This document shows positions 52,254 through 61,500 of a stretch of 64,000 nt of DNA, piece after piece; the first letter of the stretch is position 1, and every line of letters begins with the position of its first letter. The position numbers and the translations under genes are program-made. The stretch comes from Archangium sp. (GTDB lineage: Bacteria; Myxococcota; Myxococcia; Myxococcales; Myxococcaceae): contig JAUXRX010000007.1 of NCBI GenBank assembly GCA_030681645.1, positions 1 through 64,000 on the forward strand, in the 5' to 3' direction. The notes under the pieces were generated by a model. That model did no database searches and was not told the DNA's origin. It saw only the letters and a program-made list of their open reading frames with translations.

Positions 52254-53617
52254 CGGTCCCCCTGGGGAAGTTCGTGGGTGCGCAGGACCCGGCTCAGCCA
52301 GCGGGCGCTGTCCTTGATGGTGCGTCGCTGGGTGGCGAAGTCGACGTGCACCAGGCCGAAGCGCATGCGGTAGCCGAAGGCCCACTCGAAGTTGTCGAGC
52401 AGCGACCAGGCGAAGTAGCCGGCCAGCGGCACCCCGGCGTCGACGGCGTCGAGGCACGCCGAGAGGTGACCCTCGAGGTAGGCGCGGCGCGGCTCGTCGT
52501 GCACGCGGCCGTCGGGCCCGGGCTCCATGCCGTAGGCGGCGCCGTTCTCGGTGACGAACAGCAGCGGGGGCCGGTATTCGCGGTGGACGTATCGGAGCGT
52601 GGCGCTCAGCCCCTCGGGGAAGACTTCCCAGCCCATGTCGGTGAGGCTCGAAGCGGGTGGCTCGGGAATGAGGCGGGGCTGGTTCTGCGCGTCGGGGACG
52701 GGCGCGCGGACGATCGAGCGCGAGTAGTAGTTGACGCCCAGGAAGTCGGTGGGGGTGCTGATGGCCGCGAGGTCGCCTGGCTGAACGAAGTCCTGCGCGT
52801 GCCCCGCGGCGGCGTACTCGGCTTGTTTGTCCGCGGGGTAGCCACGGCCGTACAGCGGGTCGAGGTACCAGCGGTTGATCTCGCCGTCCCACGCGCGCGC
52901 TGCGGCCCGGTCGGCCTCGCTGTCGGAAGCGGGGAAGGACGGGCTGAGGATCAACACGATGCCCGCCCTCGCCCCCGGCGAGTTCTGGCGCACCACGGGG
53001 ACGCCGCGGCCATGGGCGAGCAGCACGTGATGCGCGGCGCGCAGCCCCAGCTTCCAGTCCTTGAGGCCGGGGGCGTGCGAGCCCTGCACGTGGCCCAGCA
53101 CCGCCACGCACCACGGCTCGTTGATGGTGACCCAGTCCTTGACCCGGTCGCCGAGCCTGCGGGTGACCACGTCGGTGTATTCCTCGAAGGCGCCGACGAT
53201 GTCGCGTGAGGCCCAGCCGCCGCGGTCCTGCAGCGCCTGGGGCAGATCCCAGTGGTAGAGGGTGAGCATCGGGCGCAGCCTGGCCTCGAGCAGCCCGTCG
53301 ACGAGGCGCTCGTAGAAGTCGAGGCCCTTCTCGTTGACCGCCCCCACGCCCCGGGGGAGCACCCGCGGCCAGGCGACGGAGAAGCGGTAGGCGTCGAGGC
53401 CGAGCTCCCGCATCAGCCCGAGGTCTTCGGGCCAGCGATGGTAGTGATCGCAGGCGCTCGAGCCGTCGCTGCCGTCGGCGATCGCGCCGGGCTGCTGGCA
53501 CAGGCGATCCCAGATCGACTCGCCGCGGCCGTCTTCCCGGGTGGCGCCCTCGATCTGAAAGGAAGACGTCGCCGCGCCCCAGAGAAACCCCGGCGGCAGG
53601 CGGCGGGTTTCAGACAT
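52250..53617 (-). CDS. GH1 beta-glucosidase, cytoplasmic
   Basis: A 455-aa retaining glycosidase of family GH1, the normal length. The N-terminal FLWGAATSSFQIEGA signature, acid/base E167 in TINEPW, nucleophile E357 in FVTENG and the C-terminal GYFAWSLLDNFEWAFGY are all intact. With no signal peptide it should split imported beta-glucooligosaccharides to glucose in the cytoplasm, complementing the phosphorylase. It overlaps the ATPase gene upstream by 8 bp and the barrel-glycosidase gene downstream by 4 bp. Confidence 0.95.
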   Translation of the reverse strand: MSETRRLPPGFLWGAATSSFQIEGATREDGRGESIWDRLCQQPGAIADGSDGSSACDHYHRWPEDLGLMRELGLDAYRFSVAWPRVLPRGVGAVNEKGLDFYERLVDGLLEARLRPMLTLYHWDLPQALQDRGGWASRDIVGAFEEYTDVVTRRLGDRVKDWVTINEPWCVAVLGHVQGSHAPGLKDWKLGLRAAHHVLLAHGRGVPVVRQNSPGARAGIVLILSPSFPASDSEADRAAARAWDGEINRWYLDPLYGRGYPADKQAEYAAAGHAQDFVQPGDLAAISTPTDFLGVNYYSRSIVRAPVPDAQNQPRLIPEPPASSLTDMGWEVFPEGLSATLRYVHREYRPPLLFVTENGAAYGMEPGPDGRVHDEPRRAYLEGHLSACLDAVDAGVPLAGYFAWSLLDNFEWAFGYRMRFGLVHVDFATQRRTIKDSARWLSRVLRTHELPQGDR

Positions 53618-54563
53618 TCGCGGTTTCCCGGTTGAAGCAGCGCACCCGGCGGCCTTCGCCGAAGTCGGTCAGCCCGGGCATGCTGTCCTTGCAGCGGGAC
53701 ATGGCCTCGGGACAGCGCGAACGAAACGGGCAGCCGGTGCCCCCCGCGGGGCTGGGCAGGCGGGGCTGCGAGTCCCTGACCGGCCGGGCCACGCCGCGGG
53801 GCAGGGCCGCCAGCAGCGCCTGCGTGTAGGGGTGCGAGGGCGCGCTGAGCAGCACCTCGGCGGGGCCGTCTTCCACGATGCGCCCCGAGAACAGCACCAG
53901 CATGCGATCGCACAGCAGCCGGGCCGTGGCGAGATCGTGGGTGATGAGGAGCAGGGCGATGCGCTTGTCCTTCACCAGGCCCTGCAGCACGCCGAGCACG
54001 CCCATGCGCACCGAGGCATCGAGCATCGAGGTCGGCTCGTCGGCCATCAGCACCCGCGGCTCGACCGCCAGCGCCCGGGCGATCGCTACCCGCTGCCGCT
54101 GCCCGCCGGAGAGCTCGGTGGGGTAGGCGTCGAGGAAGTCGGCGGCCGGCTGCAGGCCCACCAGGGTGAGCAGCTCGAGGGCCCGCGCTTCGACCCCCGC
54201 CTTCGGCACCCGCCCATGGCGCAGCAGCGGCCGCACCAGGTGATGGCGGACCGGGTGAATGGGGTTCAACGAGGCGAAGGGGTCCTGGAAGATCATCTGG
54301 AGCTGCGAGCGGTAGGCCAGGGAAGGCCCCCGCCGCTCACGCTCGAGCACGTTCACCCCGTCGAGGATGAGCTCGCCCGCGTCGGGCTCCACCAGGCGCG
54401 CGAGCAGCCTGGCGATGGTGCTCTTGCCGCTGCCGCTCTCGCCCACCAGCGCCACCGCTTCACCCGCGGCGACGTCGAGCGACACGTCGTCGACCACCCG
54501 GCGGCCGCCGTAGTCCTTCATCAACCCTCGAACCTGGAGGAGCGCTGGGGTGGGGCCGGGCAT
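53610..54563 (-). CDS. ABC transporter ATP-binding protein, DppF-type
   Basis: A 317-aa ATPase. Walker A is GESGSGKST, the Q-loop lies in QMIFQDPFASLNP (typical of the DppF/OppF type), the signature is LSGGQRQR, and Walker B is VLMADEPTSMLD. The C-terminal Cys motif GCPFRSRCPEAMSRC is present. The ATG at 54563 is only a few bases after the predicted transcription start, so the message may be nearly leaderless. It is the missing partner of the DppD-type ATPase on the other side of the locus. Confidence 0.92.
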   Translation of the reverse strand: MPGPTPALLQVRGLMKDYGGRRVVDDVSLDVAAGEAVALVGESGSGKSTIARLLARLVEPDAGELILDGVNVLERERRGPSLAYRSQLQMIFQDPFASLNPIHPVRHHLVRPLLRHGRVPKAGVEARALELLTLVGLQPAADFLDAYPTELSGGQRQRVAIARALAVEPRVLMADEPTSMLDASVRMGVLGVLQGLVKDKRIALLLITHDLATARLLCDRMLVLFSGRIVEDGPAEVLLSAPSHPYTQALLAALPRGVARPVRDSQPRLPSPAGGTGCPFRSRCPEAMSRCKDSMPGLTDFGEGRRVRCFNRETANV

Positions 54564-54573
54564 CGCGTCCTGG

Positions 54574-54602
54574 AACTTTGTGCATGAGCCGAACAAAGTC
54601 AA
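54574..54602 (-). promoter_or_regulatory. Promoter and ROK operator (site 3) of the ATPase-GH1 operon
   Basis: On the minus strand TTGACT (54602-54597) and AAAGTT (54579-54574) are 17 bases apart. The spacer holds a palindrome with perfect outer arms ACTTTGT/ACAAAGT and a right half CGAACAAAG (plus strand 54577-54598). The layout equals that of site 1 base for base in spacing. Confidence 0.6.
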
Positions 54603-54705
54603 ACCCCAGTTCCGGGGGTGTTTCTTGACGCGGTGCATCGTCGCGCGCGGAGTCCGGGGCTCGCGCAGCAGAGGCGGGCGGTGGCGGGAAGTCGAGGGGA
54701 GGCCA

Positions 54706-54753
54706 TTGACGGCAGCCCGCGTCGTGAATAGTTTGTTTCGAAGCACAACAAAG
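54706..54753 (+). promoter_or_regulatory. Promoter and ROK operator (site 4) of the carbohydrate-binding lipoprotein gene
   Basis: TTGACG (54706-54711) and TAGTTT (54729-54734) are 17 bases apart. A degenerate copy of the palindrome (TTTGTT ... AACAAAG, 54732-54753) overlaps the -10. The gene starts at 54826 behind a GGAG ribosome site. Confidence 0.5.
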
Positions 54754-54825
54754 TCACGCGGAGCCTCGCCGGAGAGCGCCCCGCATTCTCGTCGCAGTTC
54801 ACCAGTTGAGAAAACGGAGCCCGCC

Positions 54826-57066
54826 ATGACTTGCCCAGCACCCTCTCGAAGCGCGCGACCCTCAGCCCTTGCCCTGGCGGTGCTCGTCGCCGGCGCACTG
54901 GCTCTGTCAGGGTGTGACGAAAGCAGCGGCACCGACGCCGGAATGGGCGGGGGGGGAGGGAGCACCGGCGGTGGGGGCGGCGTGACCGGAGGAGGTGGAG
55001 GCACCACCGGCGGCGGTGGTGGCGTGACGGGCGGCGGAGGCGGCGTGACGGGCGGTGGCGGCGGCGGAGCGACGGGAGGAGGTGGCGGCGTCACGGGCGG
55101 TGGCGGCGGCACCCTGCCGTGCGATCACACGGTGCCTGCGAGCGTGGGTGGCTTCGTCACGGTGACCTTCGACATGGCCGGCACGGCGTTGACCGGCTTC
55201 GGCGGCGCGGAGGACTCGCAGATCGTCGGCGACCCGGACTGCGGGGCGATGTCGGCGAACAAGGTGATGCAGGTCGGCCGTTCGCCTGCGGCGCTGACGT
55301 ACGCGGGCACGACGGTGGCGACACTGGCGGGCAACCGGGTCCCCACCATTCCCTTCAGCGCGGGCAACACGCGCATGAGCCTGCGCACCCGCTCAGCGGT
55401 GACGGGCATCAAGGTGCGGCTCAAGGTGGAAGACGCGGCCGACCCGACGCACTCCGTCGAGACCGAAGCCACCACCACGGTCGCCGACGCCTGGGAGACG
55501 CTCACCTTCGACTTCTCGAGCCAGGCCTCGGGCACGGCGGCCATCAACTTCGGTTACACCTACGACAAGGTGACCGTCTTCTTCGACTTCGGCACCGCGG
55601 GCTCGGCGGCGAACGCGCGCGCCTATTACGCGGACGACATCGCCTACGTCGGCGGTGGCGTGGTGGTGGACGCCGGCATCGACGCCGGCATCGACGCTGG
55701 CATTGACGCCGGCACGGACGCAGGCACGACCACGGACGCAGGTACCGTCGCCCCCTTCCCGGTCTTCGTCGACGTCTACAACGCGGCGGTCGGCGCCGCG
55801 TTCGCGCCGTTCGGCGGCTCGGTGAACGACGTCACCCGCGACACCACCAACACCAACAACGGCCACGCGTCGCTCAAGCTGGTCGGTCCGTCGGCCAGCT
55901 ACACCGGCGGCGCGATCGTCGCGGCGACGCCCGCGGACCTGCGCGCCTACAACGTGGTGACCTTCTGGGCGAAGGCCTCGGTCGGCCTCACCGTCAACAA
56001 CATGGGCTTTGGTGACACGGCCGACGCGACCAGCGGCCCGTTGATCGCGGAGTTCCACACCACCGCCATCACCACCGCCTGGCAGAAGTTCACCTTCCCC
56101 ATTCCCACGCCTGCCGCGCTCGCCGCCAACAGGGGCCTGTTCTACTTCGCCGGTGGCATCGGGGCGGGGCAGACCGTGTGGCTCAACGACGTGCAGTTCG
56201 AGAAGCTCGATGCGACGACCTACGGCTCGACGATCGGCGCGGTGACCGGCGTCTCTGTCAACTGGCCCACGCCCACGGTGCCGGTCGGCTCGACCTTCAA
56301 CCTCGACTTCAACCCCAACACGGTCTTCTTCACCACGCCCACGGCGTACCGGGTGGGGTGGAACTACTTCACGCTCAGCTCGAGCAACAACCTGGTGGCG
56401 ACGGTCGACGCGGCTGGCGTGATCAGCGCGGTCGACGCGGGCACGGCGGTCATCAGCGCCGGTCCGCTGGGGGGCTTCCCGGTGCCGGGCAGCGCCACGG
56501 TCACCGTCCCGGCCGCGGTCGCGTCGAACCCCACCGCCGCCGCCGTCAACCCCGGCGCGCGGCCGGCCAACCAGTACCTCTCGCTGTACAACAGCAGCGG
56601 GGTCTACACGGACAAGACCATCGACACCTTCGGCACCTCGTGGAGCAACAACAACGCGGGCCCCAACCTCACCGACTTCACCATTCCCACCACCACCCGG
56701 GTGGTCAAGCGCTACACCCAGCTCAACTACGTGGGCTGGGAATCGCTCAACCCGAACACGCACATCAACGTGCCCGGCACCTGGACGCTGCACCTGAGCG
56801 TGTGGACGCCCAACGCCACCACGTTCTCGCTCAAGCTGGTGACCTTCAACGCCGTCGGCGGTGGAAACACCGGCGGCACGAATGGGGCCGAGTTCCAGTA
56901 CAACTGGTCGGGCCTGGTGCAGGGCCAGTGGAACGAGCTCACCGTGGGCCTGCCGGCCTTCACCGGCGTCGACACCACCCACATCGGGCAGATCATCATC
57001 GCCAACAACACCCCGACGCTCGAGCTGGGCACCTTCTTCCTGGACAACATCTACTTCTTCCAGTGA
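54826..57066 (+). CDS. Multi-domain carbohydrate-binding lipoprotein
   Basis: A 746-aa predicted lipoprotein (lipobox ALSGC, Cys30). A (TGGGGGV)n linker leads to a first jelly-roll module (~105-280; ends RAYYADDIAYVGGG). A DAGI repeat linker follows, then a second jelly-roll module (~310-460; NVVTFWAKASVGLTV, GQTVWLNDVQFEKLD). Next is a bacterial Ig-like (BIG2-type) domain (~465-560; LVATVDAAGVISAVDAGTAVIS) and a third jelly-roll (~585-746; ends FFLDNIYFFQ). No catalytic motif is seen. Such sandwiches are typical carbohydrate-binding modules. The ATG at 54826 has GGAG 8 nt upstream. A strong terminator follows at 57107. A surface glucan-binding role is inferred from modules and shared operator. 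Confidence 0.8.
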   Translation: MTCPAPSRSARPSALALAVLVAGALALSGCDESSGTDAGMGGGGGSTGGGGGVTGGGGGTTGGGGGVTGGGGGVTGGGGGGATGGGGGVTGGGGGTLPCDHTVPASVGGFVTVTFDMAGTALTGFGGAEDSQIVGDPDCGAMSANKVMQVGRSPAALTYAGTTVATLAGNRVPTIPFSAGNTRMSLRTRSAVTGIKVRLKVEDAADPTHSVETEATTTVADAWETLTFDFSSQASGTAAINFGYTYDKVTVFFDFGTAGSAANARAYYADDIAYVGGGVVVDAGIDAGIDAGIDAGTDAGTTTDAGTVAPFPVFVDVYNAAVGAAFAPFGGSVNDVTRDTTNTNNGHASLKLVGPSASYTGGAIVAATPADLRAYNVVTFWAKASVGLTVNNMGFGDTADATSGPLIAEFHTTAITTAWQKFTFPIPTPAALAANRGLFYFAGGIGAGQTVWLNDVQFEKLDATTYGSTIGAVTGVSVNWPTPTVPVGSTFNLDFNPNTVFFTTPTAYRVGWNYFTLSSSNNLVATVDAAGVISAVDAGTAVISAGPLGGFPVPGSATVTVPAAVASNPTAAAVNPGARPANQYLSLYNSSGVYTDKTIDTFGTSWSNNNAGPNLTDFTIPTTTRVVKRYTQLNYVGWESLNPNTHINVPGTWTLHLSVWTPNATTFSLKLVTFNAVGGGNTGGTNGAEFQYNWSGLVQGQWNELTVGLPAFTGVDTTHIGQIIIANNTPTLELGTFFLDNIYFFQ
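55669..55728 (+). repeat. 12-bp tandem repeat coding DAGI/DAGT linker
   Basis: About five imperfect 12-bp units (gacgccggcatc) encode DAGI-DAGI-DAGI-DAGT-DAG in the linker of the carbohydrate-binding lipoprotein. The repeat preserves the frame. DAG-rich linkers recur in the GH81 lipoprotein of the same locus. Confidence 0.8.
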
Positions 57067-57106
57067 CGGAGGGCGGCCTCGCCGCCCAGCGCCCGACACA
57101 CCTCGA

Positions 57107-57139
57107 GACCGCCCCGCTGACCGGGGCGGTCTTTTTTTT
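57107..57139 (+). terminator. Strong rho-independent terminator
   Basis: The 10-bp arms gaccgccccg and cggggcggtc pair perfectly around a 5-nt loop and are followed by eight Ts. It lies 41 bp after the stop of the carbohydrate-binding lipoprotein gene. Confidence 0.92.
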
Positions 57140-57334
57140 GTCCGCTGTCGATCGAGGATGAGCGTGGACGTCGAGGCCATCTGCCCCGCGGCGAAGCCGG
57201 AGGTGAAGGCAATCTGCCCCTCTCTCTTCGGTGGGAAGGAGCGGCCCGTCGAGTTGTTCCGCGTCCGTCGACGTTGCCTGCGCCACTCTCTGTCTGGGTC
57301 AAAATGCCCTCATTTTCGATGTTCAAATCTGTCG

Positions 57335-57363
57335 TTGAAAAGAAAACTAACGAGTCTTATGAA
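57335..57363 (+). promoter_or_regulatory. Candidate sigma70-type promoter of the RND efflux operon
   Basis: TTGAAA (57335-57340) and TATGAA (57358-57363) are 17 bases apart in an AT-rich patch unlike the surrounding high-G+C DNA. The first gene of the operon starts at 57493, leaving a ~120-nt leader. Confidence 0.5.
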
Positions 57364-57492
57364 GCCGCGTGCAGTCGCAGCGCGGTTGTGAATGGGAGCA
57401 GCAGGTCGCCCGCGCAGCCCCTCTCCGCCGAACCCGATTCTGGGGCAATTCGCCGAACGAGTCATAGCGCCCCGCCGGGCGAAGGAAGATCC

Positions 57493-58572
57493 ATGAGCCG
57501 ATTTCCGATGTCTGTTGCCGTACTCGCCGCGCTGGGGTTCTCGGCGTGCCACCACGAGGTCCACGAGGAGGAGAAGCCGAAGTTCCTCGTCACCAGCCCC
57601 ATCCGCAAGGCGACCGAGCTCACCCGCGAGTACGTCGCCCAGGTGCGGGCCATTCAGCACATCGAGGTGCGCGCCCTCGAGCGCGGCTACCTGCAGGGCA
57701 GCTTCGTGGACGAGGGACAGTCCGTGAAGGCCGGCCAGCGCATGTTCCAGATCATGCCTCTGATCTACCAGGCCGAAGTGCAGAAGGCGCAGGCCGAGCT
57801 CGAGCGCAGTGAAATAGAATACAACAATACGAAGATCCTCGCAGACAAGAGCGTGGTGTCGCCGAACGAGCTCGCCCTCGGCAAGGCCAATTACAACAAG
57901 GCGCTCGCCCAGCTGTCGCTCGCGAACACCCACCGGGGGCTCACCGAGATCTGCGCCCCCTTCAATGGAATCATGGGCCGCTTCCAGGCGCGCCTGGGCA
58001 GCCTGATCGGCGAAGGCGATCTCCTGACCTCGCTGTCTGACAACAGCACCATGTGGGTGTATTTCAACGTCGCCGAGTCGGAATACCTCACCTACAAAGC
58101 CGAGGCGCCGCCCGACAAGCCGCTGCCGGTGAAGCTGCTCATGGCCAACGGGAAGGTCTTCGAGCAGCCCGGCACCGTGCAGACCATCGAGGCCGACTTC
58201 AACAACGAGACCGGCACCATCGCCTTCCGCGCCACCTTCCCCAACCCGCACGGGCTGCTCCGGCACGGCGAGACCGGGAAGATCCTGATGTCGGTGCCGA
58301 TCGAGGACGCGTTGATCGTGCCGCAGAAGGCGACCTTCGACGTGCTCGACAAGAAGTTCGTCTTCGTCGTCGATGACCAGAACACCGTCCACTCCCAGCC
58401 CATCACCGTCGTGGCCGAGCTGCCGCAGGTGTACCTGGTCTCGGGCGGCGTCGACGAACACGCCCGCATCCTCCTCGAGGGCCTGCGCAAGGTGCACGAG
58501 GGCAGCGTGATCGAGCCGAACTTCCAGCAGCCGGGAGAGGTGCTCGCGCACCTCGAGGTGCCTTCCGAATGA
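57493..58572 (+). CDS. RND efflux periplasmic adaptor subunit (membrane fusion protein)
   Basis: A 359-aa predicted lipoprotein (lipobox GFSAC, Cys19) of the AcrA/MexA family. The barrel-sandwich hybrid halves (EVRALERGYLQGSFVDEGQSVKAGQ and EICAPFNGIMGRFQARLGSLIGEGD, each quoted only in part by its ends) flank an alpha-helical hairpin (~85-145). Membrane-proximal beta domains follow. It links the inner-membrane pump to the outer-membrane factor. The ATG at 57493 has an AAGGAAG site upstream. Its stop overlaps the pump start (ATGA). Confidence 0.9.
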   Translation: MSRFPMSVAVLAALGFSACHHEVHEEEKPKFLVTSPIRKATELTREYVAQVRAIQHIEVRALERGYLQGSFVDEGQSVKAGQRMFQIMPLIYQAEVQKAQAELERSEIEYNNTKILADKSVVSPNELALGKANYNKALAQLSLANTHRGLTEICAPFNGIMGRFQARLGSLIGEGDLLTSLSDNSTMWVYFNVAESEYLTYKAEAPPDKPLPVKLLMANGKVFEQPGTVQTIEADFNNETGTIAFRATFPNPHGLLRHGETGKILMSVPIEDALIVPQKATFDVLDKKFVFVVDDQNTVHSQPITVVAELPQVYLVSGGVDEHARILLEGLRKVHEGSVIEPNFQQPGEVLAHLEVPSE

Positions 58573-61500
58573 CCGAGAGATTCATCCATCGCCCCGTGCT
58601 GGCGATCGTCCTGTCCATTCTCATCGTCTTCCTCGGCGTGCTCGCGATGAAGTCGCGTCCGGTCTCGCAGTTCCCCGAGATCTCCCCCCCGCGCGTGATG
58701 GTCTCGCTCGCCTTCCCGGGCGCGAGCGCCGACGTGCTGGTGAAGTCGTCGCTCATCACCCTCGAGCGCGCCATCAACGGCGTGCCGGGCATGAGCTACA
58801 TCGTGTCCGACGCCACCAGCGCCGGCGAGGCCACCATTCAGGTCGTCTTCGAGCTGGGCACCGACCCCAACCAGGCCCTCGTCAACGTGAAGAACCGCGT
58901 CGACCAGATGATGAACCGCCTGCCCCCGCTGGTGCAGCTCGAGGGCGTCATCGTCAACCCCGTGCAGCCCAGCATGCTGATGTACGTCAACCTGTACAGT
59001 AAAGAGAAGTCGGCCGATCAGAAGTTCCTGTACAACTTTGCCAACGTCAACCTGCTGCCCGAGCTCAGCCGCATCAAGGGCATCTCGCAGACGCGCATCC
59101 TCGGCTCGCGGCAGTACGCCATGCGCATCTGGATGAACCCCGACCGCATGCGCGCCTACAACGTCTCGATCGACGAGGTGATGAACGCGATCGCCGAGCA
59201 GAGCGTGATCGGCCGCCCGGGCCGCCTCGGGCAGGCGACCGGCAAGCAGTCGCAGGCCCTCGAGTACGTGCTCGTCTACGAGGGCCGCTACAACAAGCCC
59301 GAGCAATACGAGAACATCGTCATTCGCGCGAAGGCGCAGGGCGAGATGCTCCGCCTCAAGGACATCGCCCAGGTGGAGCTGGGCAGCGAGTTCTTCGACA
59401 TCTACTCCAACCTCGACGGCATGCCCTCGGCGGCCATCGTGCTCAAGCAGACCTACGGCAGCAACGCGAGCGAGGTGATCGCCAACGTCAAGGCGAAGCT
59501 CGAGGAGCTCAAGGCCAGCTCCTTCCCCGCGGGCATGGACTACGAGGTCAGCTACGACGTCGCCAGCTTCCTCGACGCGTCGATCGAGAAGGTCGTGCAC
59601 ACCCTGGGCGAGGCCTTCGTGCTGGTGGCCCTGGTGGTGTTCGTCTTCCTCGGCGACTGGCGGTCCACCCTCATTCCCACGCTCGCCGTGCCGGTGTCGC
59701 TCATCGGGTCCTTCATGGCCATGCAGGCCTTCGACATCACCATCAACCTGATCACCCTCTTCGCGCTGGTGATGGCGATCGGCATCGTCGTCGACAACGC
59801 CATCGTGGTGGTCGAGGCGGTGCACGCCAAGATGGAAGCGGAAGACCTCGCCCCCTACGCCGCCGTGCAGAAGGTGCTCGGCGAGATCAGCGGCGCCGTC
59901 ATCGCCATCACCCTGATGATGACCGCGGTGTTCGTGCCGGTGGCCTTCATGACCGGCCCGGTGGGCGTGTTCTACCGGCAGTTCGCCATCACCATGGCGT
60001 CGTCGATCGTGCTCTCCGGCGTCGTCGCCCTCACGCTGACGCCGGTGCTGTGCGCGATGATCTTGAAGAAGCCGCAGCACGGCAAGGCGAAGCGCCGCAC
60101 GCCCATCACCGTGTTCCTCGGCGCCTTCAACCGCGTCTTCGAGAAGGGCACGAACTTCTACGTCAAGGTGCTCACGCTGGTGGTGAACCGGCGCGTGGTC
60201 ACCTTCGGGCTGCTGGCGCTCTTCGGCTTCGGGATCTTCGGGGCCAACGAGGTGCTCCCGTCCGGCTTCGTGCCCAACGAAGACCAGGGCATGGTCTACG
60301 CGATCGTCCAGACGCCGCCGGGCACCACGCTCGAGCGCACGAATGACATCTCCCGCGACCTCCAGCGCATCGCCGAGAAGGTCGAGGGCGTGGCGTCGGT
60401 CTCCTCGCTCGCAGGCTACGAGGTGCTCACCGAGGGGCGCGGCTCCAACGCCGGCACCTGTCTCATCAACCTCAAGCCCTGGTCCGAGCGGAAGCACTCG
60501 GCCATCGAGATCATCGAAGAGCTCGAGGAACAGTCGAAGGACCTCGGCGCCGTCGTCGAGTTCTTCCAGCCCCCCGCGGTGCCCGGCTACGGCGCGGCCG
60601 GCGGCTTCGCCCTGCGGCTCCTCGATAAGACCAACGGCACCGATTACCAGGAGTTCGATCGCATCAACCAGGAGTTCATGGCCAACCTGCGCAAGCGCAC
60701 CGAGCTGACCGGGCTCTTCACCTTCTTCGCCGCCAACTACCCGCAGTACGAGCTGGTGATCGACAACGAGCTGGCCATGCAGAAGGGCGTGTCGATCAAG
60801 AAGGCCATGGAGAACCTCGACATCCTCATCGGCAGTACCTACGAGCAGGGCTTCATCCGCTTCGGCAACTTCTTCAAGGTCTACGTGCAGGCGGGCCCGG
60901 AGTTCCGGCGCATGCCTTCGGACCTCCTCAACTTCTACGTGAAGAACGATCGCGACGAGATGGTGCCGTACTCCGCGTTCATGACCATGAAGAAGACGCA
61001 GGGGCCCAACGAGATCACCCGGTATAATCTGTACAACTCGTCTGCCATTCGAGGCGAGCCCTCAAAGGGATACACGAGCGGCGACGCCATCGACGCGGTC
61101 AAGGACGTGGCGAAGAAGACCCTGCCGCGTGGCTACGACATCGCCTGGGAAGGCCTCTCGTTCGACGAGGCGGCGCGCGGCAACGACGCCATCGTCATCT
61201 TCGTGATCGTGCTCGCGTTCGTGTACCTGGTGCTGGCGGCCCAGTACGAGAGCTTCATCATTCCCCTGGCGGTCATCCTGTCGCTGCCCGCGGGCGTGTT
61301 CGGCTCGTTCCTGCTGCTCAAGCTCATGGGGCTGGCCAACGACATCTTCGCGCAGGTCGGCATGGTGATGCTGGTGGGCCTGCTGGGGAAGAACGCCGTG
61401 CTCATCGTCGAGTTCGCAGCCCAGAAACACACGCAGGGTTCGACGGTGCTCGAGGCGGCCATCGAAGGCGCGAAGGTGCGCTTCCGCCCCATCCTGATGA

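Larger units (their letters stand above)
57067..57492. other. Intergenic region between glucan locus and efflux operon
   Basis: About 425 bases without a supported gene. It contains the terminator at 57107-57139 and an AT-rich stretch (~57296-57365) with a candidate promoter at 57335. Nothing else was recognised. Confidence 0.5.

Noticed and set aside
49086..52373. Plus-strand open frame of 1095 codons
   Set aside because: It lies antisense to the barrel-glycosidase and consists of Val/Glu/Arg-rich shadow sequence without motifs.
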